A stretch of DNA of 64,000 nt, from positions 1-64,000 of the IMG/VR virus record IMGVR_UViG_3300023174_000053; one strand, given 5' to 3'. How positions within the stretch are numbered: position 1 is the first letter of the stretch; each line of letters opens with the position of its first letter. Origin of the DNA: a virus. The notes beneath the pieces were generated by a model that had not been told where the DNA came from, searched no databases, and saw nothing but the letters and a program-made list of their open reading frames with translations. The position numbers and the translations under genes were made by a program. Positions 41,576 to 49,257 of the stretch are shown piece by piece.

Positions 41576-41799
41576 CAGAATGGTAACTTAAACTTCGAAG
41601 TATTTAGGTTGGGAATGGGTAATTTTTGAAATGCTTTGCCGACTTGTTCTTCCACAACTTTATCTACGATGGAACTTACAAAGTCTTCTGGGTGATTGAT
41701 AATCGTTTCTGCTTTTTTGTAGGTTATATAAGCACCAACTGCTAAACCTAAAGATACAGTTAAACTGAGTGCTGATAGAATTAGTGATAGTTCTTTCAT
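41575..41799 (-). CDS. Small membrane protein (74 aa)
   Basis: Start 41799 is chosen because AGAGGAAAGGGA directly precedes it; the frame is open 31 codons further upstream. The N-terminal hydrophobic span is MKELSLILSALSLTVSLGLA with GAYITY after it, followed by a soluble helix (ETIINHPEDFVSSIVDKVVE). One membrane pass. Function unknown. Confidence 0.68.
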   Translation of the reverse strand: MKELSLILSALSLTVSLGLAVGAYITYKKAETIINHPEDFVSSIVDKVVEEQVGKAFQKLPIPNLNTSKFKLPF

Positions 41800-41906
41800 T
41801 CCCTTTCCTCTAAATATGCCATTCTTAGTATATAGTAAATACAATAACAAGTAAAAATTAAACCAGAACCGAGAATTATGCAAACTCCCCAAGGAAAATC
41901 AGTCAT
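41796..41906 (-). CDS. Tiny membrane peptide (36 aa)
   Basis: A 36-codon frame encodes MTDFPWGVCIILGSGLIFTC followed by YCIYYILRM and a charged end. Its start overlaps the previous stop and its stop overlaps the next start (ATGA type on both sides), strong evidence for translation. Single-span membrane peptide of unknown function. Confidence 0.65.
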   Translation of the reverse strand: MTDFPWGVCIILGSGLIFTCYCIYYILRMAYLEERE

Positions 41907-42097
41907 TCTCTTCCTTCCTCTTTGTGTATAAAAACTTTTAAATCTTTAACATACTTTCTTAGTATCTGTGCCTGTTCCTCATGCCAAAAATTACCCGTCT
42001 CCAAATGAAGACGGGTGTGGTTATCTATGGCTTTCAGAATTTGATGTATTGGTTTATTCCAACACTCACGTTTGGGAGTGTTCCACTCTCTTGCCAT
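41903..42097 (-). CDS. Small helical protein (64 aa)
   Basis: The product MAREWNTPKRECWNKPIHQI continues with a Trp/His-containing helix (ETGNFWHEEQAQILRKYV). It is basic with three Trp and one Cys. It ends in an ATGA overlap with the membrane peptide. Family not recognised. Confidence 0.65.
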   Translation of the reverse strand: MAREWNTPKRECWNKPIHQILKAIDNHTRLHLETGNFWHEEQAQILRKYVKDLKVFIHKEEGRE

Positions 42098-42103
42098 AAG
42101 TCC

Positions 42104-42208
42104 TCATTTTTTCTTGCCACCATTCTTTGCTTTCTTTGCTGTAGCATTCCCTTGATTCTGTTTGGAACCATTGGAATCTTTCTTGCCTTTGTTTGATGAT
42201 TTTGCCAT
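42104..42208 (-). CDS. Tiny lysine-rich protein (34 aa)
   Basis: A 34-codon frame encodes MAKSSNKGKKDSNGSKQNQG, ending AKNGGKKK. It is strongly basic and probably disordered, perhaps nucleic-acid or membrane binding. Its start overlaps the stop of the holin-like gene by one base. Confidence 0.6.
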   Translation of the reverse strand: MAKSSNKGKKDSNGSKQNQGNATAKKAKNGGKKK

Positions 42209-42552
42209 TATGCACCAGTTGTACGAGGTTGAACTTGTCCTTCCTCAAGTGCTTCAACTCTTTCTTCAAGAGATACAGTTGTTTCGTCAATTGTTGAAAC
42301 AGGTGGTTCGGGAGGTGCTTCTACAACTGTCTCAGTTCTTGGAAGTTCCTTCTTTTCATCTTCATCATCACCACCTTTCTTCATTGTATTAATACCAAAA
42401 GTAGCAGCAGAAGCAGTAAATACTGTAGCAATGAATGTGGGATCCATTTTAGCAAACATACCAGCATAACTTGCGGTAAGTAGTGCGGCAGACCAACTCA
42501 AAATCACAACACGAATTAGTTGTCCCATACCATTTTCCTTTTTGTTGTTCAT
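42208..42552 (-). CDS. Holin-like membrane protein (114 aa)
   Basis: Two hydrophobic segments lie at about 10-30 (GQLIRVVILSWSAALLTASY) and 38-54 (PTFIATVFTASAATFGI). A charged KKGGDDEDEKKE stretch follows, then an acidic C-terminus with a short coiled coil. It lies 18 bases downstream of the lysozyme gene. Size, topology and position fit a holin or antiholin, but sequence alone does not prove it. Confidence 0.55.
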   Translation of the reverse strand: MNNKKENGMGQLIRVVILSWSAALLTASYAGMFAKMDPTFIATVFTASAATFGINTMKKGGDDEDEKKELPRTETVVEAPPEPPVSTIDETTVSLEERVEALEEGQVQPRTTGA

Positions 42553-42570
42553 TTTTGTTAGTTTAATAGG

Positions 42571-43242
42571 TTAACCTTTTTTCCAAGATTCACCTTCTGC
42601 TTTTCTTCTACGAGCAAGTCCTGCTTCTACATTAGATCCAGGATTTCTGTACAAGTAAATCGCATCGGGAACTAAGTCCCATTCTTTATTCTTCAGTGTG
42701 CGTGTAATAGTATTGAAATTATCACCACCATAAAAACCAGCACCAAGATTATAAGCAAAGGAGAGAAGTGCTCCTCTTTTGCCGTCAGACATTTCATTCC
42801 AGTGTGGAATTTTACGAAGTGATGGAAGAAACTGGTTCTTACATTGAGTAATCAATAACTCATCTGCTTCCTGTTGAGTGATGGTATCACCCATATGGAA
42901 TGGTGATCCATCCTTCTTACGGGTAGTTCCCCAACCTATGGTGATTGGAAGTCCACCTGAGAGAGGATCTGGATATGCTTTGAGATGGCATCCTTCAAAC
43001 TCTTTAATGAGTTTTAGACCTGTCATGGGCATATCATCACCACCTGCTACAGGAGCGGCAGCAGTTGATGTAGATGCTGGTGTCGCATTACCCCTTTTTC
43101 CTCTATAAATCTCCGCCCAATCTACAGTATCATCAAGATACTTAACCGGGAGATTATCTTCTAACCACTGAACTGCTTTGATGTGATTAGGGTTCTTCTC
43201 GTCATAAAACTTGAAGAAGTTGTGTAAGTCGATACGTGCCAT
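42571..43242 (-). CDS. Lysozyme (GH24-like) with N-terminal shared module
   Basis: The catalytic domain follows T4 lysozyme spacing: Glu83 in KEFEGCHLKAYPDP, Asp92, and Thr101 in ITIGWGTT. RRRKAEGESW near the C-terminus is typical of GH24. The first roughly 40 residues (LHNFFKFYDEKNPNHIKAVQ and WLEDNLP) recur in the next gene upstream. AAGGAGAAAACTA precedes its ATG. It should cut peptidoglycan at lysis or act from the virion. Confidence 0.88.
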   Translation of the reverse strand: MARIDLHNFFKFYDEKNPNHIKAVQWLEDNLPVKYLDDTVDWAEIYRGKRGNATPASTSTAAAPVAGGDDMPMTGLKLIKEFEGCHLKAYPDPLSGGLPITIGWGTTRKKDGSPFHMGDTITQQEADELLITQCKNQFLPSLRKIPHWNEMSDGKRGALLSFAYNLGAGFYGGDNFNTITRTLKNKEWDLVPDAIYLYRNPGSNVEAGLARRRKAEGESWKKG

Positions 43243-43260
43243 TAGTTTTCTCCTTATGTA

Positions 43261-43932
43261 TCAATCGAAAATGCGACCCCAACCATCGTTGCCACCTGGG
43301 CACCAACGATGCTTAAGAACTGCTTTGGTGTAAATGGTCTTCTTACCATTTTCTACTGGTCCAGTATAGTTATCATTTAACGAACCATAAGGATCGTTAA
43401 CATAATATCCTTTACCATCTGGTGTCTTACCAATAATTACACACATGTGCCCACCAGTAGGTGAAGAAAGAGAACCCCTATGAAGAATACCAATAACAAC
43501 AGGTTTACCAGCATCCAAACTCTTATCAATATCAGAGAAAGAAAGATTGTAACTAAAGTGTGACTTAACACCAAAACCTTGTAGAACTTTGGTTTGAACT
43601 GAGTGATCAGTTGTGTCACCAATGGCAAATACTTTCTTAACATACTCATCATCACCTTTGATGCTTCCTGGTTTTAGGAACGCAAGGCACATAGCACACG
43701 ATGAAGAGTTACATGTGCGGTGAGCATCTCTGTAGTTGTCTACTTGATTAAAGTAAGGAACCGACAATACTGATGGTGTTGGCGGTTTTGTTCTAAACAT
43801 TCCTATCCACTCGGTTTCAGAATCATCAAGGAATTCAGCAGGTAGGTTATCCTCTAACCATTGAACTGCTGCTACATGATTTGCATTACCATCATCATAA
43901 TACTTAAAAAAGTTATGAAGATCCAGTGTCAT
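43261..43932 (-). CDS. C39/papain-like cysteine peptidase with the same N-terminal module
   Basis: After the shared N-terminal module (LHNFFKYYDDGNANHVAAVQ, WLEDNLP) comes VPYFNQVDNY with Cys74 in RTCNSSSCAMCLAFL as probable nucleophile. GGHMCVIIGKT provides the His and YYVNDPYGSL the Asp. This is the order of peptidase C39-like domains. It lies 18 bases upstream of the lysozyme gene. A wall-peptide-cleaving role is inferred from pairing with lysozyme. Confidence 0.75.
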   Translation of the reverse strand: MTLDLHNFFKYYDDGNANHVAAVQWLEDNLPAEFLDDSETEWIGMFRTKPPTPSVLSVPYFNQVDNYRDAHRTCNSSSCAMCLAFLKPGSIKGDDEYVKKVFAIGDTTDHSVQTKVLQGFGVKSHFSYNLSFSDIDKSLDAGKPVVIGILHRGSLSSPTGGHMCVIIGKTPDGKGYYVNDPYGSLNDNYTGPVENGKKTIYTKAVLKHRWCPGGNDGWGRIFD

Positions 43933-44039
43933 TTTACCTCGTTTGTAACACTATCCTATTTAGATGATGCTGTTTTTATTAACAAAACAACAACAAAAAT
44001 TGAAAAATAAATTTGGAAAATATGATAAATCATCCAAAT

Positions 44040-44071
44040 AAAAAAATCCTCACCCTATTTAGAGTGAGGAT
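44040..44071 (-). terminator. Terminator after the hli cluster
   Basis: ATCCTCAC (44046-44053) and GTGAGGAT (44064-44071) form an 8-bp stem, followed on the minus strand by a U run. It ends the hli transcript about 30 bases past the last stop. The remaining 43933-44039 holds only the leader of the peptidase gene, with a weak TCTAAATA late-like box. Confidence 0.85.
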
Positions 44072-44100
44072 AAGTATGATTACCTATTTGTGTTAGTGTT

Positions 44101-44220
44101 TTAAAACACGCCAGGAAGAATCTGCCCAGTTGTGAGATATGTTCCAACTGCGATTACGAATCCAAGCATAGCAAGTCGTCCGTTTAAAATCTCTCCCTCA
44201 GGTGTAAATCCAAATTTCAT
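44101..44220 (-). CDS. hli: High-light-inducible protein, short form (39 aa)
   Basis: A 39-codon frame reads MKFGFTPEGEILNGRLAMLG followed by a hydrophobic helix FVIAVGTYLTTG. ExxNGRLAMxGF is the chlorophyll-binding signature of Hli proteins. AAGGAGAACTAAA precedes its ATG. Hli proteins protect photosystems from excess light and accompany D1 turnover. Last gene of the three-gene unit. Confidence 0.93.
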   Translation of the reverse strand: MKFGFTPEGEILNGRLAMLGFVIAVGTYLTTGQILPGVF

Positions 44221-44231
44221 TTTAGTTCTCC

Positions 44232-44318
44232 TTAATAAGTTTCTGAAAGTTGATCAATAGAATGTGCAAGAAGCACAAAGAAGGCAATGCTTGTGATGGT
44301 AAAGATTGCTTCACTCAT
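44232..44318 (-). CDS. Tiny membrane peptide between two hli genes (28 aa)
   Basis: A 28-codon frame encodes MSEAIFTITSIAFFVLLAHS and ends IDQLSETY. Start and upstream hli stop overlap (TGATG), and the next hli follows 11 bases after its stop. One membrane span with short charged ends, as in small photosystem subunits, though I cannot match a named one. Translation is likely given the coupling. Confidence 0.65.
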   Translation of the reverse strand: MSEAIFTITSIAFFVLLAHSIDQLSETY

Positions 44319-44527
44319 CATACTACACCAAAGAAGAGATGTCCAGTAATAGCATAAGATACAAGTCCAGCAATGATGCCAAGCATTGCCCAACGACCGT
44401 TAGCAAGTTCTGCTCGTTCGTTATGAGTCATCATACCATACTTGATGGCATCGGCATCAGAGATGTACATCTTGGGTTCTTTAGCAAACATGTTTTGTTG
44501 CCCGAACTCATTAGTCGTTACAGTCAT
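44318..44527 (-). CDS. hli: High-light-inducible protein (69 aa)
   Basis: The C-terminal helix contains NERAELANGRWAMLGIIAGL, the full Hli chlorophyll-binding motif, followed by VSYAITGHLFFGVV. The N-terminus is soluble. It heads the hli unit directly behind a consensus-like sigma70 promoter, so it is probably expressed by unmodified host polymerase early in infection. Confidence 0.96.
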   Translation of the reverse strand: MTVTTNEFGQQNMFAKEPKMYISDADAIKYGMMTHNERAELANGRWAMLGIIAGLVSYAITGHLFFGVV

Positions 44528-44555
44528 TTTCCGTTTTGTTACGAAACATTACACA

Positions 44556-44584
44556 ATTATATAGCAAATATAAAGGGGTGTCAA
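44556..44584 (-). promoter_or_regulatory. Consensus sigma70-type promoter of the hli unit
   Basis: On the minus strand TTGACA (44584-44579) and TATAAT (44561-44556) are both perfect hexamers separated by exactly 17 bases. The start point would be near 44549, leaving a leader of about 22 bases before the first hli ATG. Confidence 0.88.
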
Positions 44585-44587
44585 GTC

Positions 44588-45382
44588 TTACTTGCCTTCC
44601 CATCCTGGGGGAAGGGTTCCAAAGTAAGGATCATAATCAAATATTTCATTCCAATCAGAAATATCAACTGCTTGATTTCTCCAAAAATGCCACAATCCTT
44701 CATAACTTGATTTGTGAAATACATCTACATGCTCTGTATGAATGGAAGATCCCAATTCAATTCTATAAAGAAATAAAGGTATAGCAAAAGTATTTCCTGA
44801 GTTATAAATCAAATCATCCGCAACTGCTCTTGGTTTAACTCCATTATCAAGCTTATACTTATCACCACGAACGTGAAGATTGATAATTTTTTGTGCATGA
44901 TATCGAGTAATTAAATAGCAAGCAGTCGAAAAATCATTTACAAATCTGCGGTGCATCTTGAGATGGACTTGTGCAGGATTAATAATCGCAAGTTGAATGA
45001 CATCATAATCATAAGGAACTTTAGAAAAGAAATCTTTCCAAGTAAATCCCCAATGCTTTACCGTATCAAGATCACAATCATCTTCCATAATTAAGGCATA
45101 AGGTGAATCAGAAGTTTCCAAAAAATGTTGAAGGGCCTTCAGGTGCGATGTCACGCAACCAACCTCACTAGAGGACATATTATCAGGATAACGACCTTTA
45201 AGAATATCTCCAAGGTCTCTCCCGTCCCTTCCATCATAAGCAGAGATACGAGTATAATTTTCAATCTCCCAATACTTGAATTGATCCTCCATATATTCTC
45301 TTCTTTCTGGTTGCCCATCAAGATTTAAATAATAGATTGGACCAATACCTTGAAGTTTATAAGTTGATTTGTTTTTATCCAT
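44588..45382 (-). CDS. Glycosyltransferase family 25 (LPS biosynthesis type)
   Basis: The GT25 pattern is present: IYYLNLDGQPERREYME (about 16-32), SSSEVGCVTSHLKALQHFL (about 70-88) and ALIMEDDCDL with the acidic metal site. 264 residues. It is the last gene of the glycan cluster, 15 bases after the fused GT4-GT6 gene. The sigma70 promoter of hli begins inside the region at its end. The acceptor sugar is unknown. Confidence 0.88.
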   Translation of the reverse strand: MDKNKSTYKLQGIGPIYYLNLDGQPERREYMEDQFKYWEIENYTRISAYDGRDGRDLGDILKGRYPDNMSSSEVGCVTSHLKALQHFLETSDSPYALIMEDDCDLDTVKHWGFTWKDFFSKVPYDYDVIQLAIINPAQVHLKMHRRFVNDFSTACYLITRYHAQKIINLHVRGDKYKLDNGVKPRAVADDLIYNSGNTFAIPLFLYRIELGSSIHTEHVDVFHKSSYEGLWHFWRNQAVDISDWNEIFDYDPYFGTLPPGWEGK

Positions 45383-45397
45383 TATTATAATTTATAT

Positions 45398-47131
45398 TTA
45401 AGAATTTAAAATTTGTTTTTTATCATAAGGTGAATGTATAATTCTGGATTTAAAATTAAATTGATCATCAGGATAATCTCCAGGTTTTGCAAATGAAGGA
45501 CTTAAAACATTAAAATTATCTATATTTTCTATTCTATATTTGTTTAAATAACTTTCATCATGAGCAACAGTGATAATTTCATTTTTTAAATCTTCTAATA
45601 TTCTATCATCTAATTCTTCAATCATATCGATGATATCTGGAATTTTTCCTCCCCACACACACCCCTGAAGATACAAATCGTCTTTTTGATCTTCTATTTT
45701 AACACATGCTAAAGACTTTTCATTTCTTTCAAATGGAAGTTTTTCTCCAGATGATGAAGTAAATTTACATAAATTTGAATTTTGGCAAGGATGCTGAACA
45801 CCAAAAAATGACTTACTTTCATCAAAAAATTCTTCATATCCAATAACTTCGGAACAACAATACATATCAGCATCAAAATATACATACCAATCATAATTTA
45901 AAAGTTGTTTTTTAATTTTTTTGAGTTCACCAAATCTTCTCAATCCACCAATACTATTATAAGTCAACTTATATCTATCAGAATAATCCGATATAGTTAT
46001 TTCATCATTTTCAGATACTGGTATTATTTTAATATTTTCTGGGAGATTTCCATCAAGATCACCATCAGTAAAGACGAAAAAATCTTTTTCACATTCAGGA
46101 ACAAAATATTCCATAAATGTTTCATAATACTTAGGGAAAAATTTAAGATAATTTCCACTACCAATAAAATTAATTGCTATTTTCTTTTTGGACATCATTT
46201 TTTCAATATTTGGTAAGTAATAGTTTTGAATGACTGTTTCCCAATCAAATTGTTTTGCATATTCCAATATTTCTTCCCTATGTGAAATTGAATATTCTCT
46301 ATTTTTTACAATTTGATTTTCAATATAATTTATATCATTTATTTTATCTTCAGAAATAATAGTAATAAACTCTTTATTTGGATCTAAATTTGCTTTTCCC
46401 CATTCACAAACAACTACACCAAGTCCAGCAGCAAGTGCTTCCATACAAACTAGAGGATGTGCTTCTCCATCAGAAAGAAGTACAAGATTTCCATAGTCAG
46501 TTAAATTTTCATACAAATATTGTTTGTCCCATTCTCCAAGATAATTTTTATTTTTATCAAATCTATCATCTCTAATATTTCCAGCATACCAAAGAGATTT
46601 AATATCTTGAAATAAAAATTGCCTTTTTCTGTGATCTATAGTTGCCAAATAAATTGATTTATGAAAAAATTTTGGATTTTTAGATATTTTAAAATTTTCA
46701 AAATTTACACCATTGGGATTCAAAAATAATTTATTAGATGGAATATCACATACATCTTTATAAACTTTATTGATACTATCAGAGAGTCCAAATAAATTAG
46801 GTTTAATTTTTGAATATACATCAAATACTCTTTCTTTATATGGACCCATCATTTCAGGTCTTTCTAAATATGCAAAGTGTGTTGTTATAGCGCATGGATA
46901 CTTTATATGGGGATAAAGATATACATAATCATCATAATGAATGTGAACAAAATCTGGATTAAATTTATCTATTTGTTCTATAACTTCATTTAAATTTTGT
47001 GTATTAATAATTTGAATTTCATGCCCCAACTTTTCTAAAGTTAGTTTATAATCCCATATCAAAATTTCTATTGCACCCCAACCAGTAGGTGGGATAGGCA
47101 TAATACCTGGACCGATTAAAGAAATTTTCAT
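45398..47131 (-). CDS. Fused glycosyltransferase: GT4-like N-terminus and GT6 (ABO-type) C-terminus
   Basis: Residues 1-312 are GT4/GT-B-like: MKISLIGPGIMPIPPTGWGA, and SDGEAHPLVCMEALAAGLGV as the nucleotide-sugar site. Residues about 317-577 match GT6: NYDWYVYFDADMYC (DxD at 420-422), LYLQGCVWGGKIPDII and VAHDESYLNKY. GT6 contains the human A and B transferases. Bacterial GT6 enzymes usually have NxN in place of DxD; this one keeps DxD, as I recall for a cyanophage P-SSM2 homologue. One polypeptide could add two sugars in sequence. Confidence 0.85.
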   Translation of the reverse strand: MKISLIGPGIMPIPPTGWGAIEILIWDYKLTLEKLGHEIQIINTQNLNEVIEQIDKFNPDFVHIHYDDYVYLYPHIKYPCAITTHFAYLERPEMMGPYKERVFDVYSKIKPNLFGLSDSINKVYKDVCDIPSNKLFLNPNGVNFENFKISKNPKFFHKSIYLATIDHRKRQFLFQDIKSLWYAGNIRDDRFDKNKNYLGEWDKQYLYENLTDYGNLVLLSDGEAHPLVCMEALAAGLGVVVCEWGKANLDPNKEFITIISEDKINDINYIENQIVKNREYSISHREEILEYAKQFDWETVIQNYYLPNIEKMMSKKKIAINFIGSGNYLKFFPKYYETFMEYFVPECEKDFFVFTDGDLDGNLPENIKIIPVSENDEITISDYSDRYKLTYNSIGGLRRFGELKKIKKQLLNYDWYVYFDADMYCCSEVIGYEEFFDESKSFFGVQHPCQNSNLCKFTSSSGEKLPFERNEKSLACVKIEDQKDDLYLQGCVWGGKIPDIIDMIEELDDRILEDLKNEIITVAHDESYLNKYRIENIDNFNVLSPSFAKPGDYPDDQFNFKSRIIHSPYDKKQILNS

Positions 47132-48024
47132 TTAAAAGAAATCCAATTAATTAAATTTACTTGAGGTTTCCACTCAAAAACATTTTTAATTTTATCTATA
47201 TTTGCAAGTGTTGTTTTTGCTTCTCCAGATCTTGGGGGAATAAAAACATAATTATCGGAAATAATTTTAGCAATTTCTATTATAGAAATATTTTCTCCAG
47301 TTCCAACATTATAAACTTGTCCATAATATTTCTCATCAATCTCTTTTGTTGCCGCAACTATATTTGCATTCACTACATCATAAACATGAACAAAATCTCT
47401 TTTTTGCATCCCATCATCTACAATTGTCAATGATTGATTATTTCTTTTTTGTTTTTGAAAAATACCAATCACTGGGGCATATTGTCCTGTTGTAGGACAT
47501 CTTTCTCCATAGACATTAAAATACCGAAGTATAATTGTCTTCAATCCATACAAATTAGTATACATCTTACAGAGTTTCTCTCCAGCAATTTTAGATACCG
47601 AATAGGGATTTAAACAATCATCAGGTTGATTTTCAACATTTGGGTATGGATTCATTCCATATCCAGAAGAAGTAGAAGAATAAATGACTTTTTTTACTCC
47701 TGCTTCTCTTGCACATTGAAGAACAGTACATGTTCCAACAGCATTTTTTGTTACTGCTTCAATAGGATTTAAGATTGCTGGTTGAAGTCTTGATTCTGCG
47801 GCAAGATGAAAAACATAATCAACTCCATCATAAAGAGATCTAGTTTTTTTATAATCACAAATATCATACTTATAATTTTGCGATTTATCATTCCAATAAA
47901 ATTTTTCATTACATTCAGAACTTTCATTATCAATTGTGATAACTTTATGTCCCTGTTTGATTAATTCATCAACAAGATTTGAACCAATAAATCCTGCTCC
48001 ACCAGTCACTAAACATTTAGTCAT
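47128..48024 (-). CDS. NAD-dependent sugar epimerase (GalE-like)
   Basis: An SDR extended fold with GGAGFIGSNL at residues 8-17, HLAAESR, a catalytic Ser/Tyr/Lys set (YSSTSSGYG; PYSVSKIAGE) and LRYFNVYGERCP. It resembles UDP-glucose or UDP-GlcNAc 4-epimerases, which could provide UDP-Gal or UDP-GalNAc for the adjacent GT6 enzyme. It overlaps the GT4-GT6 gene by four bases. The exact substrate cannot be read from the sequence. Confidence 0.88.
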   Translation of the reverse strand: MTKCLVTGGAGFIGSNLVDELIKQGHKVITIDNESSECNEKFYWNDKSQNYKYDICDYKKTRSLYDGVDYVFHLAAESRLQPAILNPIEAVTKNAVGTCTVLQCAREAGVKKVIYSSTSSGYGMNPYPNVENQPDDCLNPYSVSKIAGEKLCKMYTNLYGLKTIILRYFNVYGERCPTTGQYAPVIGIFQKQKRNNQSLTIVDDGMQKRDFVHVYDVVNANIVAATKEIDEKYYGQVYNVGTGENISIIEIAKIISDNYVFIPPRSGEAKTTLANIDKIKNVFEWKPQVNLINWISFK

Positions 48025-48757
48025 AATTTTCCATTTCTTGTTTTTTTAATTTTATAGATTCATATATTGAAGTCTTCAATTTAGTAGAAGAATACTCATG
48101 AGATTCTCTATCCAACCAAACAATTTGAATTGAAATATTTTCTCCTGTATAAGGTCTTGTTTTATAATCAGTACCTAAAAACCTTATATTATATTCCCCA
48201 CTTCTCAAATAGTCAAGATATTCTTCTTCTACTTTATAAGTAACCACATCATCAATATATTTGATGCTTCTAAGAATCTCCATCCTTTCTTCAACACTTT
48301 GAACTGGTTGAAGTTTATATGATCGTTCTACTGATGGATCTTCATGAAGTGCAACTGTTAAATGATTACAATACAATTTAGCATCCTTAAACATGCGGAT
48401 ATATCCAGGATGAATTACATCAAAAGCACTCGCAATAATACCTTTTTTTAATGAGCAAGTTTTTTTCCACTCTTCTACATTAATACCCTTATCATCAATA
48501 AACAGATGCGCGTGTGGTTTCACATGCATAATAAGTTGGTGATGATAAACTCCCCAAGCACGTAACTGCTCTTTGGTGAGATCTGAATGATCCACACCAC
48601 TCACGCATCCACGAGCAGTCATAATTATAATTTTATGTCCACAATTAAAAAGACGATTAATCTCTTTAACAACTGTTAAATCGGGAAGTGCGTTTTGATA
48701 CTGACTCCCCTCAACAGAAGTACAGATAGTTCCATCTAAATCAAAACAATAAATCAT
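48017..48757 (-). CDS. HAD phosphatase fused to cytidylyltransferase-type nucleotidyltransferase
   Basis: From start 48757 (MIYCFDLDGTICTS) the N-terminal domain has the HAD DxDGT nucleophile motif, MTARG as motif II and FIDDKG as motif IV. The C-terminal domain begins GIIASAFDVIHPGYIRMF and ends with STKLKTSIYES, like the HldE C-terminal or glycerol-3-phosphate cytidylyltransferase family. The usual HxGH reads HPGY here. Next to a GmhA-like isomerase and a heptose-kinase-like gene, it could do both the GmhB and nucleotidyltransfer steps. Confidence 0.82.
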   Translation of the reverse strand: MIYCFDLDGTICTSVEGSQYQNALPDLTVVKEINRLFNCGHKIIIMTARGCVSGVDHSDLTKEQLRAWGVYHHQLIMHVKPHAHLFIDDKGINVEEWKKTCSLKKGIIASAFDVIHPGYIRMFKDAKLYCNHLTVALHEDPSVERSYKLQPVQSVEERMEILRSIKYIDDVVTYKVEEEYLDYLRSGEYNIRFLGTDYKTRPYTGENISIQIVWLDRESHEYSSTKLKTSIYESIKLKKQEMENYD

Positions 48758-49257
48758 ACTACTCCATGCAAAAAGATTTGATGAACACACTCAACGATTC
48801 CATAATCTCTACTGTCAATATGATAGTCCCAGAGAGCATTATTGGCAATACTTCTTGCTTTATTTGTAAAGTTAAAACCAGTCAAAATACCATAAGAAAT
48901 CGTGTTACTCTCACAATACTTAATACAGTTAATAATATTTTTAGATTCACCACCAGAACTAATTAAGATGCAAAGAGTTTCTGGTGTTGAATAATATTCC
49001 AGAAATTTTCGATATGCATTCTCCATTCCAAAATCATTAATAAAACAAGTCAACATTGATGGATCAGAAAACACCAAAGAATTCTTATTATGAAATTTTA
49101 CATAATCCTGAGAGATATGTGATGCAACGGAATTGCTTCCACCATTACCAAGAATGATAATATTATTATACTTGTTGAAGGCATCTTTAAATTTAGAAAA
49201 TTGTTCTTCAATATGAGCACCATGAAGTGCATCAATATAATTTGAAAAAGGATTCAT
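48754..49257 (-). CDS. gmhA: Phosphoheptose isomerase-like SIS protein (GmhA-like)
   Basis: The SIS fold motifs are IIILGNGGSNSVASHISQDYVK (about 34-55), DFGMENAYRKFLEYY and LCILISSGGESKNII. This is close to GmhA, which makes D-glycero-D-manno-heptose 7-phosphate from sedoheptulose 7-phosphate. 167 residues. It overlaps the kinase gene upstream and the HAD fusion downstream. The symbol is given by family and context, not proven. Confidence 0.83.
   Translation of the reverse strand: MNPFSNYIDALHGAHIEEQFSKFKDAFNKYNNIIILGNGGSNSVASHISQDYVKFHNKNSLVFSDPSMLTCFINDFGMENAYRKFLEYYSTPETLCILISSGGESKNIINCIKYCESNTISYGILTGFNFTNKARSIANNALWDYHIDSRDYGIVECVHQIFLHGVV

Noticed and set aside
43933-44039. Possible extra gene between the peptidase gene and the hli terminator
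   Set aside because: No frame of useful length is present. The stretch is AT-rich leader with at most a weak late-like box.
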